A stretch of DNA of 32,386 bases from assembly GCA_009695405.1 (NCBI GenBank), contig SIAZ01000003.1:1-32386 (forward strand), written 5' to 3'. Below, piece after piece: positions 15,500 through 23,428 of the stretch. Made by a program: the position numbers and the translations under genes. The DNA is from Pedosphaera sp. GTDB taxonomy: Bacteria > Verrucomicrobiota > Verrucomicrobiia > Limisphaerales > UBA9464. The notes under the pieces are model-generated. The model was not told the DNA's origin and made no database searches. It worked only from the letters and a program-made list of their open reading frames with translations. Numbering within the stretch: position 1 is the first letter of the stretch; every line of letters begins with the position of its first letter.

Positions 15500-16795
15500 T
15501 TAAGAGGCCCAAACCGATCCGTTTGGAAATTGAAATTTCTCGACACTGACCGGCACCATCTCAGTGCTAAATCCAGGGCGTTGTGGCGCTAAATAACGCG
15601 CTGAACGAATCTCACAAGGATCGGTAAAGTGCTCATGCAAATGATCCACAAACTCACACACTCGACCCTCCCAAGATCCGCTGACGGAGGTAAAGTCGAT
15701 CATACTAATGTGCTGAACAAATTCGCAAAGCCCCACTCCACCGGCGTGTGGACACACTGGGACTCCAAACTTTGCAGCCATCAGAAGCACCGCTAAATTT
15801 TCATTTAAACCGCCCAATCGACACGAATCCACTTGGCAAAAAGAAATAGCCCGAGCCTGCAACAATTGTTTGAAAAGAATCCGATTCATTCCGTGCTCAC
15901 CGGTCGCCACACCTATACCCAATGGTTCCATTGCCCGAGCAATCGTTGCATGCCCCAAAATATCGTCGGGCGAAGTGGGTTCTTCAATCCACCACGGTTT
16001 GAATGGAGCCAATTCAGTCATCCACGCAATCGCCTCAGGCACCTCCCAAACTTGATTCGCATCCACCATTAGCTTTCGGTCCCATCCGATTTCCTCGCGA
16101 ATCAGGGCAAGCCGACGAATATCATCCGCACGATCGCGGCCTACCTTCACCTTAATATGATTCCAACCCTCAGCGACCGCTTCACGGCATAATCGACGAA
16201 TCTTATCATCTGGATACCCCAACCAACCGGCACTGGTGGTGTAGGCTGGATACCCTTTCTCTTCCAATTCTTTGATTCGTGCGACTTTTGCTGGTTCCGC
16301 CGCTCGCAGTAATGCCAAGGCTTCCTCGGGAGTAATCGCATCGGTGATGTAACGAAAATCGACACAAGCGACAAACGCTTCAGGTGTCAAACAACTCACC
16401 AACTTCCAGACCGGGACCCCCTCAAATCGCGCATACAAATCCCAAAGTGCATTAACAATTGCTGCCATAGCAATGTGAACGGCTCCCTTGTCTGGCCCGA
16501 TCCATCGCAGTTGAGAATCCCCATTTAACCGCCGCCAAACCTGTCCCGGCGAGGCCATAAACTCTTCTAGGGTCAATCCCACTACCAAATGCTCATGAGC
16601 CATGACTGCAGCGCAAACAACATTGTTTCCCCGCCCAATGGTGAAGGTGGAACCATAGCCTTTTAAGGCACCATCGGTGTGCAAAATAACGTAAGCCGAC
16701 GAGTAGTCTGGATCCGGATTCATCGCGTCAGAACCGTCCAAATCTCGTGAGGTGGGAAACCGGACGTCACAAACTTCAAGTCGTACAATGCGCAT
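15500..16795 (-). CDS. L-fuconate dehydratase (enolase superfamily)
   Basis: 431 residues. The expected reaction is dehydration of L-fuconate to 2-keto-3-deoxy-L-fuconate in oxidative L-fucose breakdown. The mandelate-racemase-type catalytic set is complete: HIKVKVG (Lys215, Lys217), MVDANQVW (metal ligand Asp245), WIEEPTSPDD (Glu271), ATGEHGMNR (Glu300) and CPHAGGVGLCE (His350). The TTSAGWLGYPDDK loop is characteristic of fuconate dehydratases rather than rhamnonate dehydratases, although cross-activity is known in the superfamily. It diverges from the rhamnose isomerase gene across a short repeat-containing intergenic region. No fucose dehydrogenase, lactonase or keto-deoxy-fuconate enzyme is in the window, so the rest of the route must lie elsewhere. 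Confidence 0.88.
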   Translation of the reverse strand: MRIVRLEVCDVRFPTSRDLDGSDAMNPDPDYSSAYVILHTDGALKGYGSTFTIGRGNNVVCAAVMAHEHLVVGLTLEEFMASPGQVWRRLNGDSQLRWIGPDKGAVHIAMAAIVNALWDLYARFEGVPVWKLVSCLTPEAFVACVDFRYITDAITPEEALALLRAAEPAKVARIKELEEKGYPAYTTSAGWLGYPDDKIRRLCREAVAEGWNHIKVKVGRDRADDIRRLALIREEIGWDRKLMVDANQVWEVPEAIAWMTELAPFKPWWIEEPTSPDDILGHATIARAMEPLGIGVATGEHGMNRILFKQLLQARAISFCQVDSCRLGGLNENLAVLLMAAKFGVPVCPHAGGVGLCEFVQHISMIDFTSVSGSWEGRVCEFVDHLHEHFTDPCEIRSARYLAPQRPGFSTEMVPVSVEKFQFPNGSVWAS

Positions 16796-16967
16796 AGTCT
16801 AAGGTCTGGAATACGAGGATGGCCGTCTCAGAGTCAAATGCCAAGCTCTCCGACTTTTTGGCGCTCCAAATTGAGACAGTTCTGAGACTCTTCAACCTTC
16901 TTTAACACCAAACCTCATCTTGGAGCTTTTACACTTCAATCAAATTACTTACCAAAGCACTCAACCC
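16796..16967. promoter_or_regulatory. Divergent control region with TGAGAC repeats
   Basis: This region separates the fuconate dehydratase (minus) and rhamnose isomerase (plus) genes. It contains GTCTCAGA at 16825-16832 and its inverted copy TCTGAGAC at 16881-16888. A further TGAGAC at 16872-16877 is spaced 11 bp from the one at 16883-16888, which places the two on the same face of the helix. The arrangement suggests binding sites for a sugar-responsive regulator acting on both directions. No regulator gene is adjacent, and no clear promoter boxes were identified. Confidence 0.4.
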
Positions 16968-18254
16968 ATGGCTCGTAAAACGATGTTGCTGAAGAAAAGC
17001 CGACGAATCCAAACCACTTTTGAGTTCGCTAGAGACGCTTATGCCGAACTGGGCATCGACGTCGCACAGACCCTAACTCGACTTCGGACTCTGCCCATCT
17101 CCCTCCACTGTTGGCAGGGGGACGACGTCGGCGGATTCGAGGGAGCAGGTAATTCGCTGAGCGGAGGGATCGCTGTCACCGGTAATTATTTTGGCAAGGC
17201 AAGAAACGTTGAGGAATTACGCTCGGATTTAGAACAGGCTCTCGCACTGATCCCCGGTAAACAGCGTCTGAATCTTCATGCCTGCTACGGGGAGTTCGGC
17301 GGTAAAAAAGTGGATCGTAATGAAATCACTCCTGAACATTTCACCGGGTGGATCGAGTGGGCTAAAGTTCATAATCTCGGCCTCGATTTTAATCCTACTT
17401 GCTTTGCACACCCCAACTCTAACGACGGTTTTACTCTTTCGCATCAGGACAAAGGCATCCGTGAATTCTGGATCGAGCACTGTCGTAGGTCGCGTGAAAT
17501 TGGAGCGGCGATGGGTAAAGCTCTTGGGACACCTTGCATCACCAATGTGTGGGTCCCCGATGGCTTCAAGGAGACACCCGCTGACCGTTTAGCGCCTCGC
17601 CAACGACTGGCAGAGTCCCTTGATGCGGTTTTTAAAAAGAAGCTTCCTGCAACTGATAACCTCGATGCTGTTGAACCAAAGCTCTTCGGAATCGGTGCGG
17701 AAAGTTGCACCATTGGTTCCCACGAATTTTACCTCGGATACGCTATTACTCGCCGCAAATTGCTCTGCCTCGATGCTGGGCATTTTCATCCCACAGAAAG
17801 CGTTGCCGACAAAATTTCTAGCCTTCTACTTTATTTACCAAAAATTCTGCTTCACGTCAGTCGTGGAGTTCGCTGGGACAGCGATCATGTGGTCACCTTC
17901 ACCGACGAACTCCAATCTATGGCGCGTGAAATAATCGCCCACGACCCCGCCAACCGTATCCACCTTGGTCTCGACTATTTTGACGCCAGTATCAATCGAA
18001 TTGCCGCTTGGGTCATCGGTACGCGTAACTTGCTGCGGGCACTGTTGGTTGCTTTGCTCGAACCATCGGCCATTCGCGCCGCCGAGTTGAGGGGAGACAA
18101 CACCTCCCGTCTGGCCCTCCAAGAAGAGGCTCGTGCCCTCCCCTTCGGTGCTGTCTGGGATTACTACTGCGAGACCCAAGGCGTCCCTGTCGGTCCTGCA
18201 TGGCTCGAGGAAGTAAAGTCTTATGAGAAACGTGTTTTAATCCAACGGATCTAG
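16968..18254 (+). CDS. rhaA: L-rhamnose isomerase RhaA
   Basis: Converts L-rhamnose to L-rhamnulose in the cytoplasm. About 428 residues from ATG 16968, close to the 419 of the E. coli enzyme and co-linear with it. Marker segments are [78 protein letters not shown] and [21 protein letters not shown]. These contain the metal-binding Glu, Asp and His residues. The listed TTG 16920 would add 16 unneeded residues, and ATG 16983 is also possible. It is followed by a rhamnose-type ABC importer and mutarotase, which supports the sugar assignment. Kinase (RhaB) and aldolase (RhaD) genes are not seen nearby. Confidence 0.95.
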   Translation: MARKTMLLKKSRRIQTTFEFARDAYAELGIDVAQTLTRLRTLPISLHCWQGDDVGGFEGAGNSLSGGIAVTGNYFGKARNVEELRSDLEQALALIPGKQRLNLHACYGEFGGKKVDRNEITPEHFTGWIEWAKVHNLGLDFNPTCFAHPNSNDGFTLSHQDKGIREFWIEHCRRSREIGAAMGKALGTPCITNVWVPDGFKETPADRLAPRQRLAESLDAVFKKKLPATDNLDAVEPKLFGIGAESCTIGSHEFYLGYAITRRKLLCLDAGHFHPTESVADKISSLLLYLPKILLHVSRGVRWDSDHVVTFTDELQSMAREIIAHDPANRIHLGLDYFDASINRIAAWVIGTRNLLRALLVALLEPSAIRAAELRGDNTSRLALQEEARALPFGAVWDYYCETQGVPVGPAWLEEVKSYEKRVLIQRI

Positions 18255-18383
18255 GTGCTACTTCATTTAACGCACTTCAAAATGACCCTCAGATTCTTGT
18301 CTTCTATCTCTCCGATTTGGGGCTCACTTATTACAAGCGCACTGACCTTGAGTCTCGATTGAACCCTGCTGAAATCTACGACT

Positions 18384-19910
18384 TTGCTTCAACCAATCCC
18401 ACTTCAGATTCCGCTTCTGCAGCTTTCGGCAGTCACTAAATCTTTCGGCTCAGTAAGCGCACTGAAGGGCGTCTCGTTTGACCTGCAACCCGGCGAAATC
18501 CATGCATTACTCGGCGGAAATGGAGCAGGAAAGTCGACGCTCATTAAGATCATCGCCGGCGCACATTCACCGGATAGCGGCTCTATCGATATCAACGGCC
18601 AGCGCATCACTCAACTGACCCCTTCCGCAGCCCTCAATCTCAGCATCGCCTCCATCTACCAGTAACCTTCGCTCTTCCCTGATCTCACTGTCGCCGAAAA
18701 CATCGCGCTACGGTTGGGAAAAACCCGATTGTTCGCTCGTGTTCATTGGACAAACCGCCGCTTAAAAGCCGCACAATTACTCAAACTTATAGGAGCAGAA
18801 ATATCACCCGATACCGAGGTGTGCGACCTCTCAATGCCTCAGCAACAACTTGTCGAGATCGCCTGCGCTCTTGGCTCTAAGGCACGAATCATCCTTATGG
18901 ACGAACCCACCGCGTCGCTCACCTATAAGGAACAAGAAAGTCTCTTCACCCTTGTGCGAACCCTGCGCAATGACGGTGTCGGCATCATTTATATTTCCCA
19001 TCGCTTAGAGGAAATTTTCGCACTCGCTGATCGAGTGACGGTGCTGCGCGATGGTAAAAGTACCGGAACGTCACAAGTCACTGAAACCAACCCTGCCTCA
19101 CTGATTAAACTTATGGTCGGTCGCGAAGTTTCAACTCTTTTTCCGCCTACCGAAAGCCAACTGGGATCACTGGTTCTCTCGCTGAAAAACCTCGGTTGTA
19201 CCGCTGGTGGCGTGAAAAATATTAACCTTGATTTGCGCGCCGGAGAAATCGTCGGCCTCGCTGGACTAGTGGGAGCCGGTCGCACCGAACTCGCCCGAGT
19301 GCTTTTTGGTATTACACCTGCTGATTCTGGTGAAATTAGTCTCAACGGACAATTGGTGGTCATCACTTCCCCTCAAGACGCAATTGCCCTCGGCATTGCC
19401 TATCTGCCCGAGGATCCTCGCCGTCAGGGTGTGATTCTCGAAATGCCTCTGTCCCACAACATGACTCTGGCCAGCCATAAACGGCTTTTTCCAAAGAGTT
19501 GGCTCCGTCACGATTCCGAACAGAATCTCGCCGAGGCATTTATCGAGGATCTCGCGGTTAAAACCTCCAGCGCAGAAGCCCTTGTTAACTCACTTTCTGG
19601 CGGTAATCAGCAGAAAGTTTCCCTGGCCCGTTGGCTAGCTACAAAACCTAAAATTTTGATCCTCGACGAACCGACTCAAGGTATCGACATCGGAGCAAAG
19701 AATGAAATCCACAAAATAATCCGTCGTCTCGCCAAGGAAGGTCTCGCCGTTCTGATGATCTCTAGCGACCTACCCGAAGTGCTGGGTATGAGCGACCGAA
19801 TCGCGGTTCTGCGCGGAGGCACTTTAGCGGCGATATTCCCAAGCCAGTGCACGGCACACCAAGTGATGTCGGCATCATTGGGACTCAGCGAAAAAGGAGC
19901 GGGAGCTTGA
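18384..19910 (+). pseudogene. rhaT: Sugar ABC importer ATPase (rhamnose type), interrupted by in-frame TAA
   Basis: Two listed ORFs are one gene: 18384-18662 and 18666-19910 are in the same frame and join at TAA 18663-18665. The product is a double-domain ATPase of the ribose/rhamnose importer class. Domain 1 has Walker A GGNGAGKST, a Q-loop IASIYQ, the degenerate signature LSMPQQQL and Walker B ILMDEPTA. Domain 2 has GLVGAGRTELARVLFG, NSLSGGNQQKVSLARWL and ILILDEPTQGIDIGAK. The stop falls one codon after the Q-loop Gln, within what should read IYQQPSLFPDLTVAENI, so CAA changed to TAA. Everything after it is intact. If the stop is real, import needs readthrough or another ATPase. The start is uncertain (TTG 18384). 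The stop overlaps the next start as TTGA. Confidence 0.85.
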
Positions 19911-20833
19911 AGCCCAACGTCCGTGAACGATCTGTAGCCCTCGTACTTGGGCTCCTGCTTTTAATGCTCGCTGTGTTCGCTCCAAACTTTTTTGAACCCC
20001 AACCGCTTCTCTCCCGATTAGCTTCCGCGGCGCCCAAGCTCGTCCTTGCCTGCGGCGTGGCTTTGGTGATTATCGTGCGGCAAATTGACATTTCAATTGG
20101 CTCACTTTTCGCCGTGTGTGGAACCACCGCAGGGCTTGCCGCCGCTGCTCATTGGCCCTTACCAATGGCTCTGCTGCTTTCCGTCGGGGCCGGAATTCTC
20201 GGCGGTTCGATCAATGGCTTGCTGGTGGCTAAATTACGACTCCCTAGCATCGTAGTAACTCTCGCTACTATGGTCACTCTACGCGAAGGATTGAGACTCA
20301 AACAGCAGGGCGTTTTCATCAATCTGCCAGAAGGAACTCAGTGGTTCGGGCTACCAATGATCCTAGGACAATTTACCCTGTGCGGCATTGCCATCGGACT
20401 CCTGCTGATCATGGCGATCCTGCTGAAGCATTTTTCTGCGGGTCGATTTATCTATGCTGTCGGCTCAGATGAGGAGGCGGCTCGACTCGCGGGCATTCGG
20501 CCGCGATTGGTTACCTTTCTTGTCTTTGTCACAATGGGCGCTCTCACTGGAATTGCCGCTCTTCTCAATCTAGTTCAATCGCCTCAAGTGGACCCTAACA
20601 GCGGACGAGGTCTCGAACTTGAAGCGATTGCTGCCGTCGTGGTCGGTGGTGTCGCTGTCAGTGGAGGAAGGGGCCGTCTCTGGGGTGTCTTTCTTGGGCT
20701 TTTACTTCTTGTATGCACCAGTCCGGCCCTGACCTACATAGGGGTAAAACCGTATTGGGAGAAGGTCATTCAAGGCGCAGTAATTCTACTCGCCGTGGTG
20801 GCTGATGGACTGAGAACAAAAAAGTCTAAATAA
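19907..20833 (+). CDS. rhaP: Rhamnose-type ABC importer permease 1
   Basis: About 308 residues of a BPD_transp_2 family inner-membrane permease. Hydrophobic segments run from VALVLGLLLLMLAVFAP to the C-terminal VIQGAVILLAVVAD. The segment VRQIDISIGSLFAVCGTTAG is the family signature. AVGSDEEAARLAGIRPRLV forms the cytoplasmic loop that contacts the ATPase. I choose TTG 19907 over the listed 19847: it overlaps the ATPase stop (TTGA), and an AAGGAG lies seven bases upstream. Gene order ATPase, permease, permease, binding protein, mutarotase resembles characterised rhizobial rhamnose importers, so the substrate is inferred as L-rhamnose. The permease remains fully open despite the broken ATPase gene. 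Confidence 0.85.
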   Translation: MKPNVRERSVALVLGLLLLMLAVFAPNFFEPQPLLSRLASAAPKLVLACGVALVIIVRQIDISIGSLFAVCGTTAGLAAAAHWPLPMALLLSVGAGILGGSINGLLVAKLRLPSIVVTLATMVTLREGLRLKQQGVFINLPEGTQWFGLPMILGQFTLCGIAIGLLLIMAILLKHFSAGRFIYAVGSDEEAARLAGIRPRLVTFLVFVTMGALTGIAALLNLVQSPQVDPNSGRGLELEAIAAVVVGGVAVSGGRGRLWGVFLGLLLLVCTSPALTYIGVKPYWEKVIQGAVILLAVVADGLRTKKSK

Positions 20834-20860
20834 ATCGATCGACACACCCGCTCTGCTGAA

Positions 20861-21838
20861 ATGAAACCCCAACAATTGACTCGAATCTGGCCCCAACACG
20901 AAACCGTTCTCTTGTTGTTCATTATAGTTGAGATGAGTTACTTCAGCCTGTTCGGGCGACGCTTTTGTACTGTCGATAATTTTACAAATATCGTGCGACA
21001 CTCCCTCGAAATCGGACTGCTCGCATTGGTAATGACCCCTATTATTCTGACCGCTGGTATTGATTTATCCGTCGGGTCTACACTGGGTTTATGTGCGGTC
21101 CTCTTTGGGAAATTATGGCGTGATGCTGGACTAGAACCTTGGCTTGCTGGAATTTGTACGGTCGGCATCGGAGGCCTCTGCGGTGGGTGTAATGCACTGC
21201 TGATTGCCCAGATGAAACTACCCCCACTCATCGTGACTCTAGCCACTTTTTCGCTCTTCCGCGGTCTTGCTGAAGCCATCACTCAAGGCGTTGATGCCTT
21301 CACCGGTTTTCCGGCGTCCTTTCTTTTTCTAGGCTCCGGGCAGTTAGGGCAATTGCCCATACAGGCTTGGATCCTTGGTGCGGCCGCTATCGGGGTTTGG
21401 TTACTCGTGCACCGAACAACCTTCGGCCGTTCCTTCCGGGCCATTGGCTTTGCACCCGAGGGAGCCCTTTACGCGGGCCTTCCGGTGCGTCGCCAATTAG
21501 CCTTGGCCTACGTGTTGGCAGGCTTGGTCGCTGGCCTTACCTCCCTGACTTACACGGCTCGCTTGGGCACCGCAAAGGCCGACGCCGGTACAGGCTACGA
21601 ACTGTTTGCCATCACCGCCGTTGTTCTAGGGGGTACCCGTATTTTTGGCGGCGCTGGTTCAGTTCATGGGACATTGCTCGGCGTAACGACGTTAGCTGTC
21701 TTGAACAACGGACTTTCTCGACTGCCAAACCTCATGAATATCGCTAGCGAACTTTCTGGTATCGTCACCGGTGCTTTGCTGTTGCTGACACTAACGGCAT
21801 CCGCATTGCCTCACTGGCTAAAGGCGAGACAAAAATAG
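20861..21838 (+). CDS. rhaQ: Rhamnose-type ABC importer permease 2
   Basis: 325 residues, a second BPD_transp_2 permease that would pair with the preceding one in a heterodimeric channel. It has about ten hydrophobic segments. The signature ILTAGIDLSVGSTLGLCAV and the loop GFAPEGALYAGLPVRRQL are present. The glycine-rich ITAVVLGGTRIFGGAGSVHG segment near the C-terminus is typical. It starts at an ATG 27 bp after the first permease stop and ends with TAG 52 bp before the binding-protein start, within one transcriptional direction. Direct evidence is for the sugar-permease family; rhamnose specificity follows from neighbours. Confidence 0.86.
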   Translation: MKPQQLTRIWPQHETVLLLFIIVEMSYFSLFGRRFCTVDNFTNIVRHSLEIGLLALVMTPIILTAGIDLSVGSTLGLCAVLFGKLWRDAGLEPWLAGICTVGIGGLCGGCNALLIAQMKLPPLIVTLATFSLFRGLAEAITQGVDAFTGFPASFLFLGSGQLGQLPIQAWILGAAAIGVWLLVHRTTFGRSFRAIGFAPEGALYAGLPVRRQLALAYVLAGLVAGLTSLTYTARLGTAKADAGTGYELFAITAVVLGGTRIFGGAGSVHGTLLGVTTLAVLNNGLSRLPNLMNIASELSGIVTGALLLLTLTASALPHWLKARQK

Positions 21839-21890
21839 GCGATCCTTGTCAATACACACCTCAATCAGGTTGACTCACAGCATCCATCCT

Positions 21891-22904
21891 ATGAGATCCC
21901 TTCTTATCCTCCTGTGCGTTTTCAGCCTTGCGGCTTTATCGGGCTGCAAACCGTCTGAGGTCGCCTCAACTACTCCGGTCGATGGCGCAACCAATAAAAA
22001 AAACACGCTGGCGTTCATGCCCAAGTCCAAAGGTAACGCTTATTTTGTCTCGTGTCGCCAAGGCGCGGATGCCGCAGCCAAGGAATTAGGCATCGAACTC
22101 ATCTTTGATGGACCGACCCAACCTGATCCAGCGAAACAGAATGAAATCATCGAAAACTGGATCACTCTAGGTGTCGATGTGATTGCCGTTGCTTGCGAAA
22201 ATAAAGACGGTATTTCCACCGCCTTGAGAAAAGCTCGAAGCAAAGGAGTCAAAATCGTCACCTACGATTCCGACGCCAACCCCGATGCCCGAGATTTTTT
22301 TGTCAATCAAGCAACACCCGAAGGGATCGGCTACGCACTGATGGATGAGGCAGCTCGACTCTGTGGCAACTCCGGCGAGTTTGCGATTATAACCGCTTCG
22401 TTGACTGCCCAGAACATGATTGAGTGGCAGAAGCATATCGAGGCAAGGCGTCTGGCGAAATATCCCGATATGAAAAAAGTCGCACTGCGCCCCTGCGACG
22501 ATTTAAAAGATAAAGCTCAAGCTGAAGCCACCATTTTACTGAGCGCGTATCCCAACCTAAAATTACTGATGAACATTTGTTCACCCGCCGTTCTCGGCGC
22601 GGCTGAAGCAGTAAAACAGGCAGGCAAAAGCGGCCAAGTAAAAGTCATCGACCTGGGTCTTCCCAACGAAAATAAGCGCTACGTGAAGGACGGTACCACG
22701 GATACAGTGATCCTCTGGAAAACAGTGGATCTAGGTTATTTAACCGTGCAAGCGGCGACAGCGCTGGCGAAAGGGCAACTCAAATCAGGCGCAACACATT
22801 TTAAAGGAGGACACCTAGGTGAGTTCAAAATAGTGGGGGACAACATTCTCTTGGGTGAGCCTTTTAAGTTTACTAAGGATAATATCGATCAATTCGACTT
22901 CTAA
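21891..22904 (+). CDS. rhaS: Rhamnose-type substrate-binding lipoprotein
   Basis: About 337 residues of a Peripla_BP_4 sugar-binding protein. The start at ATG 21891 gives a lipoprotein signal, LLILLCVFSLAALSGC, with the lipidated Cys at residue 19; the listed start at 21846 would put 15 residues in front of it. The mature part has the usual opening (LAFMPKSKGNAYFVSCRQGA), a hinge region around DVIAVACENKDGIS and KGVKIVTYDSDAN, and the closing GGHLGEFKIVGDNILLGEPF. That ending is common in rhamnose-binding members. The position between the permeases and the mutarotase supports L-rhamnose as ligand. It would be anchored in an envelope membrane and deliver sugar to the permease pair. Confidence 0.86.
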   Translation: MRSLLILLCVFSLAALSGCKPSEVASTTPVDGATNKKNTLAFMPKSKGNAYFVSCRQGADAAAKELGIELIFDGPTQPDPAKQNEIIENWITLGVDVIAVACENKDGISTALRKARSKGVKIVTYDSDANPDARDFFVNQATPEGIGYALMDEAARLCGNSGEFAIITASLTAQNMIEWQKHIEARRLAKYPDMKKVALRPCDDLKDKAQAEATILLSAYPNLKLLMNICSPAVLGAAEAVKQAGKSGQVKVIDLGLPNENKRYVKDGTTDTVILWKTVDLGYLTVQAATALAKGQLKSGATHFKGGHLGEFKIVGDNILLGEPFKFTKDNIDQFDF

Positions 22905-22936
22905 TCCCTTTTAAGTCGACTTGATTTTGACCTCGT

Positions 22937-23257
22937 ATGATCCGGAAAGCCTTTGTTATGAGCGTCCATCCGCAGCAAGAACCGGAGTATGTACGACGGC
23001 ATCAGCCGATCTGGCCGGAGTTAGAGGCGGTCTTGCTTGATCACGGAGTAAAGACTTACTCGATCTTTTTGCTCCAAGAATCTCGGCAACTTTTTGCCTA
23101 TGTCGAATTTGACGACGACGCACAATGGACCGCCATAGGAAAGACCGACGTCTGCCGCCGCTGGTGGTCCCACATGAGCGAACTGATGCCAGTGAACCCT
23201 GACAAGAGTCCCCGTTCCGAAGAATTAGCAGAGGTGTTTCATTTAAGCCGAGCTTAA
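22937..23257 (+). CDS. rhaM: L-rhamnose mutarotase RhaM
   Basis: 106 residues, nearly the length of the E. coli protein (104). It interconverts alpha and beta anomers of L-rhamnose, feeding the isomerase. The wording is characteristic: RKAFVMSVHPQQEPEYVRRH, then IWPELEAVLLDHGVKTYSIFL, LFAYVEFDDDAQW and RRWWSHMSELMPVN. It is the last gene of the rhamnose run, 32 bp after the binding-protein stop. A perfect palindrome (aagtcgactt) lies in the short gap before it but has no T-tract. Its presence strengthens the substrate assignment of the upstream importer. Confidence 0.93.
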   Translation: MIRKAFVMSVHPQQEPEYVRRHQPIWPELEAVLLDHGVKTYSIFLLQESRQLFAYVEFDDDAQWTAIGKTDVCRRWWSHMSELMPVNPDKSPRSEELAEVFHLSRA

Positions 23258-23428
23258 ATACGAGCGAATTTATTGCTCCCAAGTTTGTTCTTCTCAATCT
23301 CCCCTCGCACAAGTCCATCAGTCAGATTGCAAACCATCGTTGACGCAAGCCTGCCTGCCTAACACCGTCTTCGGGTCCGGATCAACCGGAGTCCAGTTGG
23401 GCTTCGTTCACCCGGTCTTTCTCTATGT

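Noticed and set aside
15355-15546. 63-codon minus-strand ORF after the fuconate dehydratase gene, with a protein-like C-terminal part
   Set aside because: Its first 16 codons overlap the dehydratase end in another frame, there is no start context, and I could match it to no family. It might be a decayed gene tail, but support is too weak to list.
1073-18665. Genome-wide reassignment of TAA and TAG to glutamine
   Set aside because: Many intact genes end in TAA or TAG at the expected C-terminus (pyrF, phosphofructokinase, rhaA, both permeases), and Gln is otherwise encoded by CAA and CAG. Local readthrough or error remains possible and is kept as a finding.
22910-22925. Palindrome aagtcgactt between the binding-protein and mutarotase genes as a terminator
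   Set aside because: It has no loop and no T-tract, and it lies inside an apparent operon.
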